From positions 88,378 through 152,377 of the forward strand of contig JAGWVC010000001.1 of NCBI GenBank assembly GCA_018971065.1: a DNA stretch of 64,000 bases, read 5' to 3'. Positions 51,151 to 58,532 of this stretch are shown here, one piece after another. Source of the stretch: Sphingomonadales bacterium. GTDB lineage: Bacteria; Pseudomonadota; Alphaproteobacteria; Sphingomonadales; Sphingomonadaceae. Positions within the stretch are counted from its first letter, which is position 1. Each line of letters starts with the position of its first letter. Made by a program: the position numbers and the translations under genes. Under the pieces are notes generated by a model. It was not told the origin of the DNA. It saw nothing but the letters and a program-made list of their open reading frames with translations, and did not search any database.

Positions 51151-52293
51151 ATGGCCGAGACCGCCGGCGAGAAAACCTTTGCCCCAACCGAGAAGCGGCT
51201 GCGCGAGGCCGCGAAGAACGGCGATGTGCTGCGGTCCAAGGATCTGGGCAATGCCGTGGCGATGCTGGTGGGCGCGGCGTTCCTGCGCTTCGGCGGGCCG
51301 TGGCTGCTGAACGCGCTGGGCGGGGCGATGCGTTCCGGGCTGGTGTGGGACCGCGCCGCGATCGACGATTTCAGCCCGGGCCGCACCCTGCTGGCGCTGG
51401 GGGCGATGATGCTGCCGCCGGTGCTGGTGCTGGGCGGCAGCGTCGCCGTGGCGACGCTGATCTCGCAACTGACGTTCTCCTCGCAGGGGCGGTTCGTCGC
51501 CAGCAACATGGCGTTCAAGGGATCGAAGCTGAACCCGATGACCGGCCTGTCGCGCATGTTCGGCCCGCAGGGCTGGATCGAGGCGGGCAAGGGCATCCTG
51601 AAAGTGGGCCTGCTGGGCATGATCGCCTATGCCTGGAGCAAGGGGCGGATAGCCCGGCTGGAGGCGCTGACCGCCGAAAGCCTGTCCGGCCAGCTTTCGT
51701 TCGGGTGGGAGGCGCTGACCTCGCTGTTCCTGATGCTGTCGGTGGGGCTGGCCGGAATCGCGCTGGTGGACTTCCCGATCCAGTGGTGGCGCCGCCGCAA
51801 GCGGCTGATGATGAGCCTTCAGGAAGTGAAGGACGAGAGCAAGGAATCCGAAGGCAGCCCCGAGAACAAGCAGGCGATCCGCCAGCGCCAGCGCCAGGTG
51901 GCGATGAGCGCGGTGGCCGGCGCGATGCGCAACGCGCAGTTCGTCATCACCAACCCGACTCACTTCTCGGTGGCGATGACCTATGATGCCGACCTGGCCC
52001 CGGCGCCGGTGGTGCTGGCCAAGGGCAAGGGCGAGAAGGCGCTGGCGATGCGCGAACTGGCCGCCGAATATGGCGTCCCCTGCATCGAGATGCCGGCGCT
52101 GGCGCGTTCGGTCTATTACACCACGCGCGAGCGGCAGATGATCCGCGAGGAACTGTACCAGGCGGTGGCCGGTGTGCTGGCCTTCGTGTTCTCGCTGAAG
52201 CGCGGCGAGGCACGGCCGCTGCCCGCGATCGAGGTGCCGGTGGCGCTGCGCTTCGACGCCGAAGGCCGGCCCGATCCGAAAGCCGCGAAATGA
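51151..52293 (+). CDS. flhB: Flagellar export switch protein FlhB
   Basis: 380 aa, one base after fliR. N-terminal GEKTFAPTEKRLREAAKNGD, four membrane spans, and the cytoplasmic domain with the autocleavage site NPTH at 268-271. FlhB changes export from rod/hook to filament substrates together with FliK. flhA is not in the window. Confidence 0.96.
   Translation: MAETAGEKTFAPTEKRLREAAKNGDVLRSKDLGNAVAMLVGAAFLRFGGPWLLNALGGAMRSGLVWDRAAIDDFSPGRTLLALGAMMLPPVLVLGGSVAVATLISQLTFSSQGRFVASNMAFKGSKLNPMTGLSRMFGPQGWIEAGKGILKVGLLGMIAYAWSKGRIARLEALTAESLSGQLSFGWEALTSLFLMLSVGLAGIALVDFPIQWWRRRKRLMMSLQEVKDESKESEGSPENKQAIRQRQRQVAMSAVAGAMRNAQFVITNPTHFSVAMTYDADLAPAPVVLAKGKGEKALAMRELAAEYGVPCIEMPALARSVYYTTRERQMIREELYQAVAGVLAFVFSLKRGEARPLPAIEVPVALRFDAEGRPDPKAAK
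52208..52222 (+). promoter_or_regulatory. Weak sigma-54-type site before fliD
   Basis: AGGCACGGCCGCTGC has the GGCACG and TGC elements at the right spacing (two consensus T are missing). It lies inside the end of flhB, 130 bases before fliD. In DNA this rich in G+C a chance match is possible. Confidence 0.3.
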
Positions 52294-52351
52294 GCGCCGG
52301 GTTCCGCCGTTCCGGGCTTAACCCGCCCGCTGCCGGGACGTTCTAAGCGTC

Positions 52352-53836
52352 ATGGCCACTTCCGTATCCTCGACCACTTCGACCACGGCGACGACCCCGG
52401 TGACGGCGCCCGATTCGGCTTCGATCGGCTCGGCGCTGGCGACAGCGCTGGGCGGCGGCACCGGCATCGACATGACGCAGTTGGCCGGCAACCTGGCATC
52501 GGCCGAATTCATGGGCCGGCTCGGCACGCTGGACAGCAAGTCGAGCAAGCTGGACACGACGATCTCGCAGGCATCGCAGCTCAAGAGCGACCTGCTGGCG
52601 CTGTCCACCTCGCTGGGATCGCTGGTGCGCGGCGGCAGCCTGACGTCCACTCCCAGCGTGGCGAACACCACGGTGGCGACCGCCTCGCTGCCGACCGGAT
52701 CGAGCGGCGCCAGCGGCTCCTACAGCCTGGAGGTGACACAACTGGCATCGCCGCAGGTGCTGAATTCGCCGGCATACACGGCGGGCACCGCCACGACCGG
52801 ATCGGGCACGCTGACCCTGAACTTCGGCACGATCAGCGGCGGGGCGTTCACCGCCGATGCCAGCCATGCCGCAGTGAACGTGACCATCGCCGCCGGGGCA
52901 ACGCTGAACGACGTGGCCACCGCGATCAACCAGGCCGGGGCCGGGGTGAACGCCTATGTCGCCACGGGCGCCGACGGCGCGCACCTGGTGCTGAAAGGCC
53001 AGCAGGGCGCCGCCAACGCGTTCACGCTGAGCGCCACCGAAGCGCCGGGCGATCCCGGCCTTGCCAGCCTGGCGTGGGACCCGTCCACCGGCCCCGCGAG
53101 CCGGGTCGCGGCCAGTGCCAACGATGCGCAGTTCAAGCTGGACGGCATCAGCCGCACGGCATCGTCGAACACCGTGGCCAATGCCGCGCCGGGGCTGAGC
53201 CTGGTGTTGACCGGAACCAACAGCGGTGCGCCGACCACGATCAGCTACAGCGATCCGACCAGCGGCATCGGCAGCGCCATGCAGGACCTGACCACGGCGC
53301 TGAACTCGCTGGTCAGCGAGATCAACACCGATACGGATGCCACCGCCGGCGGATTGGGACAGGATCCGGCGACGCGGTCGATCCGGCGGCAACTGTCGCT
53401 GCTGACCAGCACGACGATCATGCCCAACGCCGGCGGCAGCGATCCGAAGACACTGTCAGACCTGGGGCTTTCGGTTTCCAAGGACGGCACGTTCTCGCTG
53501 GATACGACCAAGCTGACCGGGGTGCTGTCGAAGAACCCCAGCGGCGTCGCGGCGATGTTCACCACCGGGCTTTACGGCGTGTTCGGCACCGTGGACAGCA
53601 TGACCCGGACGATGACGTCGGGCACCGATCCCAGCGGGCTGGGCAGCGCGGTGACGAAGTACACCAAGATGAAGACCACGCTGGCCGACCAGCGCACCGC
53701 CCTGGTGGCCCAGCAGGACAAGCTGCGCACGCGCCTGATCAACCAGTTCGCCAAGGCCAATGCCAATGTCGCGGCGTCCAAGTCGACGCTGACGCAGCTC
53801 CAGGGGCAGATCGCCGCCTGGAACAAGACCAACTGA
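52352..53836 (+). CDS. fliD: Flagellar filament cap protein FliD
   Basis: 494 aa. N-terminal FliD domain at about 28-125 (GGTGIDMTQLAGNLASAEF, then TTVATASLPTG and YSLEVTQLASPQ), a Ser/Thr-rich centre, and the C-terminal FliD domain with DLTTALNSLVSEIN and the heptad-like tail. It caps the growing filament. A 58-base gap with no terminator separates it from flhB. Confidence 0.92.
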   Translation: MATSVSSTTSTTATTPVTAPDSASIGSALATALGGGTGIDMTQLAGNLASAEFMGRLGTLDSKSSKLDTTISQASQLKSDLLALSTSLGSLVRGGSLTSTPSVANTTVATASLPTGSSGASGSYSLEVTQLASPQVLNSPAYTAGTATTGSGTLTLNFGTISGGAFTADASHAAVNVTIAAGATLNDVATAINQAGAGVNAYVATGADGAHLVLKGQQGAANAFTLSATEAPGDPGLASLAWDPSTGPASRVAASANDAQFKLDGISRTASSNTVANAAPGLSLVLTGTNSGAPTTISYSDPTSGIGSAMQDLTTALNSLVSEINTDTDATAGGLGQDPATRSIRRQLSLLTSTTIMPNAGGSDPKTLSDLGLSVSKDGTFSLDTTKLTGVLSKNPSGVAAMFTTGLYGVFGTVDSMTRTMTSGTDPSGLGSAVTKYTKMKTTLADQRTALVAQQDKLRTRLINQFAKANANVAASKSTLTQLQGQIAAWNKTN

Positions 53837-53852
53837 GGAAGCAGACCCCGCC

Positions 53853-54233
53853 ATGCTCGCCCAACGCAACCCGCAAGCCGTCTATCGCCGCATCGAATTC
53901 GACGCGCGCGTGCAGGGCGCGGACCAGCAGCAACTGGTGGCGCTGTGCTACGAACAGTTGATCGGCGCGCTGGGCAGCGCCCAGTTCGCCTACGACAAGG
54001 GCGACAACAAGATGAAGAGCGAATCGCTGACCCGTGCGGTCTCGGCGCTGACCGCGCTGCACTTCGGCGTGACCGGCGAAGGCGGCGTGGCCGACGCGCT
54101 GCGCCACCTCTACATCTCGGCGCGCAAGTCGGTGCTGGACTGCGTGCTGGCGTTCGATCCGGGCACGATCGCGCACATCCGGCAGGATTTCATGGAAATC
54201 AGCCAGGCCCTGTCGCAGGCGCGACCAAATTGA
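53853..54233 (+). CDS. fliS: Flagellin chaperone FliS
   Basis: 126 aa, 16 bases after fliD. Helical protein with QLVALCYEQLIGALGSA and the start YRRIEFDARVQGAD typical of FliS; it binds the flagellin C-terminus before export. The stop codon sits in the first unit of a short tandem duplication (54218-54263). Confidence 0.87.
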   Translation: MLAQRNPQAVYRRIEFDARVQGADQQQLVALCYEQLIGALGSAQFAYDKGDNKMKSESLTRAVSALTALHFGVTGEGGVADALRHLYISARKSVLDCVLAFDPGTIAHIRQDFMEISQALSQARPN

Positions 54234-54263
54234 ACTTCGCCGGCGCGACCGAACTGAATTTCG
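54218..54263. repeat. Tandem 22-bp duplication at the 3' end of fliS
   Basis: 54218-54239 and 54242-54263 share GGCGCGACC-AA-TGAA-TTCG and differ at three positions (period 24). The fliS stop codon lies in the first unit. Confidence 0.7.
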
Positions 54264-54457
54264 AGAAACCACTTGAATTGCAGAATAATAAGTGTATTCC
54301 CGTACTTTAATTTCCCATGATTTCGGGCACTTGCGCAAGATCATTCGAAATCGGAGGGTTAGGACTGTCACATTGGAGCCAGTTCCGCGATACCCCTTAG
54401 GCACAAGCTGCTAGGCATATCTCCGTTGACGGACTTTGGTGCCGCAGGGGATTAGCG

Positions 54458-55060
54458 ATGAGCAATGCCACCAGCCTTTATCTGATCGATGGCGATTTCC
54501 GGCGCCGGGCCGCCATTTCGCACTGCCTGGCGGGCAGTGAAGTCCATGTCGAGCCGTTCGAGGACGCCAGCGAGCTCATCGCCCGCTGGCCACGCCACGG
54601 ACTGCTGCTGGTTCATGACGACGGTCGTTCGGTGGCCAACCTGCTGTCGCACATGGGCAGCTCGGGCCAATGGCTCCCGGTGATCGGCTTCTCGGAGACG
54701 CCGACGACGCGGATGGTGGTGCAATCGGTGCTGGACGGCGCGATCGACTATATCGCCTGGCCGTTCGAGCGCGACGACATCGTCAATGTTGTCACCGACG
54801 CCGAGCAGAAGGCGGAAACGCTGGGTTCGACCAAACTGCGCGAGGCGATGGCCCGCAGCCGGGTGGACCGCCTGACCAAGCGCGAGCGCGAGGTGCTGGC
54901 GGGCGTCGCCGGCGGCCTGTCCAACCGCCTGATCGGCGAGAAGCTGGCGATCAGCCCGCGCACGGTGGAGATCCACCGCGCCAACATGCTGACCAAGATG
55001 GGTGCCCACCACACCTCGGAAGCGATCCGCATCGCCATCGAGGCTTCGCTGGTGGAATGA
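54458..55060 (+). CDS. FixJ/LuxR-type response regulator-like protein
   Basis: 200 aa. The N-terminal 125 residues resemble a receiver (LYLIDGDFRRRAAI start; IGFSETPTTRMVVQSVLDGAIDYIAWPF end with the YIxxPF switch region), but the expected phospho-Asp strand reads LLLVHDDG, so the acceptor site is altered or shifted, and the usual Lys before PF is Trp. The C-terminal LuxR-type HTH is intact: LTKREREVLAGVAGGLSNR then GEKLAISPRTVEIHRANMLTKM. It stands alone after the flagellar genes with a 224-bp gap before it and may control flagellar or chemotaxis genes. Confidence 0.85.
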   Translation: MSNATSLYLIDGDFRRRAAISHCLAGSEVHVEPFEDASELIARWPRHGLLLVHDDGRSVANLLSHMGSSGQWLPVIGFSETPTTRMVVQSVLDGAIDYIAWPFERDDIVNVVTDAEQKAETLGSTKLREAMARSRVDRLTKREREVLAGVAGGLSNRLIGEKLAISPRTVEIHRANMLTKMGAHHTSEAIRIAIEASLVE

Positions 55061-55085
55061 TGCCCGGCGGCCAGTGCGCCGGTTC

Positions 55086-55186
55086 CAGAGCCTGATGACA
55101 TTGGATTGACCAATGTCATCAGGCTCCAGCTATTGTTGCCGTGCGATTTATTGACAAAAACCGGTTCCCACTTTTTGTCATCGCAC
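55086..55186. repeat. Double-hairpin interspersed repeat, copy B
   Basis: Module 1 is a perfect 17-bp inverted repeat (55088-55104 with 55110-55126). Module 2 (55141-55186) is the same bulged hairpin as copy A at 19344-19390: identical except for one C/T change in the bulge and a T-run one base shorter. It begins 26 bases after the regulator stop codon. Confidence 0.85.
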
Positions 55187-55206
55187 TCCAATTACGATGC
55201 GACCAC

Positions 55207-55242
55207 GAAAAGGCGGCGTGACCACGATGGTTGCGCCGCCTT
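55207..55242 (-). terminator. Probable terminator of the CheB-like gene
   Basis: AAGGCGGCG (55210-55218) pairs with CGCCGCCTT (55234-55242); on the minus strand the stem is followed by a short run of T. It lies 27-60 bases after the stop codon of the gene at 55269. Confidence 0.6.
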
Positions 55243-55268
55243 GTTCATGGGCCGGAAGCTTCGCGAAG

Positions 55269-56306
55269 TCAGGACTGGTTGCAGGCCGAGATGACCGCCG
55301 CACCCAGATCGCCCAGCGACAGGACCTTTTCCGCCGCGCCGGCCGCCTTGGCCGCCGCCGGCGCTTCGCCGACCGTGGCCGTCGCCGGGTCCTCGATGAA
55401 GGTCCGGCAACCGGCGTCGCGCATCATCTTCAGGCCCTTGGCGCCATCGGCCCCCATGCCGGTCAGCACCGCGCCGACCGCCGGGATGCCGGCGCGGGCA
55501 ATCGTGCCGAACAGCAGCGTGGCCGAAGGGCGCGCGCCATCCACCGGATCGCGCGCCACCAGGCGCAGCCGTCCGGGCTGGCCAGGCTCGAACACGACAT
55601 GCTGGTCGGGGTCGGCAGCGATGTGGATCACCCCCTGGGTCAGTTGCGCGCCATCCTTGGCATAGCGCACCGAGCATTTCAGCGTGTTGTCGAGGTGAGT
55701 CACGAACGTCTCGACCAGCGCCGGTTCGGCCTGGAGCGTGATCACCGTGGGCATGCAGTCTGCCGGCCAGTGCGCCAGCATCGTCGTCAGCGCGTCGACA
55801 CCGCCCATCGAAGCGCCGAACGCGGCGATGTGGCCGTTCCAGGCGAAGTGGGTTTCGGCAGTCTTGACCTCGCGGTTGACGTTGGCCTGCTTGCGATCCT
55901 TGAGGTTCGAATTGGCGGCGGCCAGCACGATCTTGCCCAGCTTGCCGACGGTCTTGTTGAACTGTTCGGGCGTGGCCTTCAGCGGCTTGGGAAAGCACTC
56001 GACCGCGCCCAGCTCATAGGCGCGAAGCGAGGTTTCGGTACCGGCCTGGGTCAGCGACGACAGCATGACCACCGGCATCGGGTTGCGCTCCATGATCTCC
56101 GCCAGGAAATCGATGCCGCTCATCCCCGGCATTTCGACGTCGAGCGTGATCACGTTCGGCTTGAGGTCGGCGATCTGGTCGCGGGCCTCGTCGGCATTGG
56201 CCGCGGTGCCGACGACGATGACGTTCCGCGATTGTTCGAGAACGTCGGAGAACAGGGCGCGCATCGCGGCCGAATCGTCGACTACCAGGACTCTTGCTTC
56301 ATGCAT
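55269..56306 (-). CDS. CheB-like receiver-methylesterase with altered active site
   Basis: 345 aa. The receiver is complete: D10, D11, phospho-Asp D56 (VITLDVEMPG). In the CheB_methylest domain the Ser (166, GASMGG) and Asp (287, LTGMGADGA) are present, but the catalytic His is missing: LQAEP (191-195) replaces the VQHVD-type segment seen in the second CheB of this window. A nearby conserved RPSVD is also changed to RPSAT. It therefore probably has no methylesterase activity and may act as a phosphorylation-controlled binding protein. It is transcribed alone, divergent from the mcp gene. Confidence 0.85.
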   Translation of the reverse strand: MHEARVLVVDDSAAMRALFSDVLEQSRNVIVVGTAANADEARDQIADLKPNVITLDVEMPGMSGIDFLAEIMERNPMPVVMLSSLTQAGTETSLRAYELGAVECFPKPLKATPEQFNKTVGKLGKIVLAAANSNLKDRKQANVNREVKTAETHFAWNGHIAAFGASMGGVDALTTMLAHWPADCMPTVITLQAEPALVETFVTHLDNTLKCSVRYAKDGAQLTQGVIHIAADPDQHVVFEPGQPGRLRLVARDPVDGARPSATLLFGTIARAGIPAVGAVLTGMGADGAKGLKMMRDAGCRTFIEDPATATVGEAPAAAKAAGAAEKVLSLGDLGAAVISACNQS

Positions 56307-56448
56307 GATCGGTTAACTCTCAACAATAACTGCGTTTCTTCGCGCCAATGCCCGTCGGGCTTCCCGCACGCGCCGATCATAGCCGGCCAAGCCGAAGCAA
56401 ATGCCACCGGGCCGATAAGTAACAGGACCTAGAAACCCCTTTCACAAA

Positions 56449-56496
56449 CCTTTGCACTGCTTGTTCAGATGTTTTGGGGCCGGCGCAGTGCAAAGG
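56449..56496. promoter_or_regulatory. 12-bp perfect inverted repeat between cheB-like and mcp
   Basis: CCTTTGCACTGC (56449-56460) and GCAGTGCAAAGG (56485-56496) are separated by 24 bases. It lies in the middle of the 402-bp divergent region 56307-56708. It may be an operator for a dimeric regulator or an RNA stem. No gene is visible in this gap. Confidence 0.6.
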
Positions 56497-56593
56497 CCTG
56501 CGTTCCGATCACCCGGCCCATCCCTCGAACGGGACGCCTCGTGAACCTGAAGCGCATGGCCGATCCCGCCCGCGCCGCCTGACCATTCACGTC

Positions 56594-56619
56594 CCCCTCC
56601 GGGCAAATCCGGAGGGGGC
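56594..56619. other. Perfect 10-bp hairpin in the mcp leader
   Basis: CCCCCTCCGG and CCGGAGGGGG flank a 6-base loop, 90 bases upstream of the mcp start. There is no T-run. It may be a leader structure or a terminator remnant. Confidence 0.6.
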
Positions 56620-56708
56620 AGTAAGGACCGGGTTTGCCATGCCGGGTCTACGACACTGACACACCCGGGTCCCTGGCAAGGCCCGCTCCCGCGAGAGGGA
56701 CGCAATCG

Positions 56709-58211
56709 ATGTTGGAATGGTTCGAGAAGGAAGCTCCGATTCGCACGAAGTTCCGGACCCTGCGCCTGGCGCTGTCCGGATTCGCCCTGGTGGCGCTGGC
56801 GGGCACCGCCCTGCTGGCCGCCGGGATGGTGCCCGGGTGGGTGGCCGTGTCGCTGGCGGTCGCCGCGCTGCTGGCGATCGTCGTGACGATCTCGACCGCA
56901 GCCTCGCTGATCTGCACGCCGTATGTGTCGATGGTGGAAAGCCTGGAAACGCTGGCCGCCGGCGATACCTCGCGGGCGATTCCCTATACGGAATACAACG
57001 ACTGCGTCGGCCGCCTCGCCCGCTGCATGGCAACGTTCCGTGCCAACAAGATCGAGAGCGACGAGGCCCGCGCCGACCAGCACAAGGTGGTCGAGGCGCT
57101 GACCAGCGCCTTGCGCGCCCTGTCCGAGAACCAACTGGACTGCCGGATCGAGCAGCCGCTGCCCGGCCCCTATGAACCGCTGCGGGCCAACTTCAACGCC
57201 GCCGTGACCTCGCTTTCGGGCGCGATTTCGTCGGTACGGTCGAGCGCCGATGCCGTGCTGAACGGCTCCAACGAGATTCGCGCCGCATCCGACGACCTGT
57301 CGCGCCGCAACGAGCAGCAGGCCGCCAGCCTGGAGGAAACCGCCGCCGCGATGAGCCGCGTGACCGAAGGCGTCAAGGAAACCGCCAAGCACGCCGGCGA
57401 CGTGAAGCGTTCGATCGCCGATGCCCACAAGGAAGCCAGCGAAGGCGGCGTGGTGGTCAGCCGCGCCGTGGAAGCGATGGCGGGAATCGAACGGTCCGCG
57501 CAGGAGATCAACCAGATCATCGGCGTGATCGACGGCATCGCCTTCCAGACCAACCTGCTGGCGCTGAACGCCGGCGTGGAAGCCGCCCGCGCCGGCGATG
57601 CCGGCAAGGGCTTCGCGGTCGTGGCCAATGAAGTGCGCGCGCTGGCGCAGCGCAGCGCCGACGCCGCCAAGGACATCAAGTCGCTGATCACCACCTCGAC
57701 CGAGCAGGTGACGTCGGGGGTGACGCTGGTGGGCGAGACCGGCACCCTGCTGTCGCGCATCGTCAACAAGGTGGGCGAGATCACCGACCTGATCACCGGC
57801 ATCGCCGAATCGGCCGAAGCACAGGCCGACAGCCTGGGCCACGTCAACACCGCCGTGGTCGAAATGGACCGGGTGACTCAGAAGAACGCCGCGATGGTCG
57901 AGCAGGCAACCGCCGCCTCGCGCAGCCTGGCCGAGGAAGCCCGCGACATGAACAGCGTGGTTGCCCGGTTCCGCACCGGCCCGGCCGACCGCGCCCAGGC
58001 ACCGGCGCCGCGATCCGCCGCCGCGAACCGTGCCCCCGCGCGCGCGGAAACCCCGCCGGCGCCGGTCCGCAAGGCCGTCCGCAAGCCCGACCCGGAACCC
58101 ACGCCGATTCCGCGCGCCACCCGGCCCGCAGCGCCGGCCCGCGCGTCTGCCCCGGCCACCAGCGGCGCGCTCGCGCTGAACGTGGACGAGGACGACTGGT
58201 CCGAATTCTAA
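56709..58211 (+). CDS. Methyl-accepting chemotaxis protein
   Basis: 500 aa from ATG 56709. Two N-terminal membrane spans lie close together (LALSGFALVALAGTALLAAG; VAVSLAVAALLAIVVTISTA), so there is hardly any periplasmic domain. HAMP-like linkers follow (AAGDTSRAIPYTEYND), then the signalling hairpin tip GIAFQTNLLALNAGVEAARA. The protein ends in DDWSEF after a Pro/Ala/Arg-rich tail; this fits the xWxxF tether that binds CheR or CheB. With no outside sensor it probably senses membrane or cytoplasmic cues. First gene of the che operon. Confidence 0.93.
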   Translation: MLEWFEKEAPIRTKFRTLRLALSGFALVALAGTALLAAGMVPGWVAVSLAVAALLAIVVTISTAASLICTPYVSMVESLETLAAGDTSRAIPYTEYNDCVGRLARCMATFRANKIESDEARADQHKVVEALTSALRALSENQLDCRIEQPLPGPYEPLRANFNAAVTSLSGAISSVRSSADAVLNGSNEIRAASDDLSRRNEQQAASLEETAAAMSRVTEGVKETAKHAGDVKRSIADAHKEASEGGVVVSRAVEAMAGIERSAQEINQIIGVIDGIAFQTNLLALNAGVEAARAGDAGKGFAVVANEVRALAQRSADAAKDIKSLITTSTEQVTSGVTLVGETGTLLSRIVNKVGEITDLITGIAESAEAQADSLGHVNTAVVEMDRVTQKNAAMVEQATAASRSLAEEARDMNSVVARFRTGPADRAQAPAPRSAAANRAPARAETPPAPVRKAVRKPDPEPTPIPRATRPAAPARASAPATSGALALNVDEDDWSEF

Positions 58212-58256
58212 CGCCCGATCCCATCCACAGCCTCATCCGACAGGACATCGACCTTC

Positions 58257-58532
58257 ATGACCGCGATAACGCTTCCTGCCCGCTGTGACCGGGCCGCCGC
58301 CGAGGCCCTGCTGCCCGAATTCCAGTCGGCGCAAGGGTCCGGCGTGCTGCATATCGATGCCAGCCAGACCACGCAGATCGGTCAGGCCATGCTGCAACTG
58401 CTGGTTGCCGCGCGGCGCGGCAGCGACGGCGCGGTGATCGTGCCCGGACCGGCGGTGCTGGATGCGGCGCGGCTGACCGGGCTGGAATCGCTTCTCTTCG
58501 ATTCGACTTATTCGGAACAGGTGGCAGCATGA
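58257..58532 (+). CDS. STAS-domain protein of the chemotaxis operon
   Basis: 91 aa, overlapping cheA by four bases (ATGA). VLHIDASQTTQIGQAMLQLLVAA is the STAS loop where anti-sigma-antagonist proteins carry a Ser; here Gln-Thr-Thr-Gln precede it. Small STAS proteins before cheA are known in Alphaproteobacteria, role unclear. Confidence 0.8.
   Translation: MTAITLPARCDRAAAEALLPEFQSAQGSGVLHIDASQTTQIGQAMLQLLVAARRGSDGAVIVPGPAVLDAARLTGLESLLFDSTYSEQVAA

Noticed and set aside
56594..56619. Terminator before mcp
   Set aside because: The 10-bp stem is perfect but neither strand has a T-run after it, so it is listed only as a hairpin.
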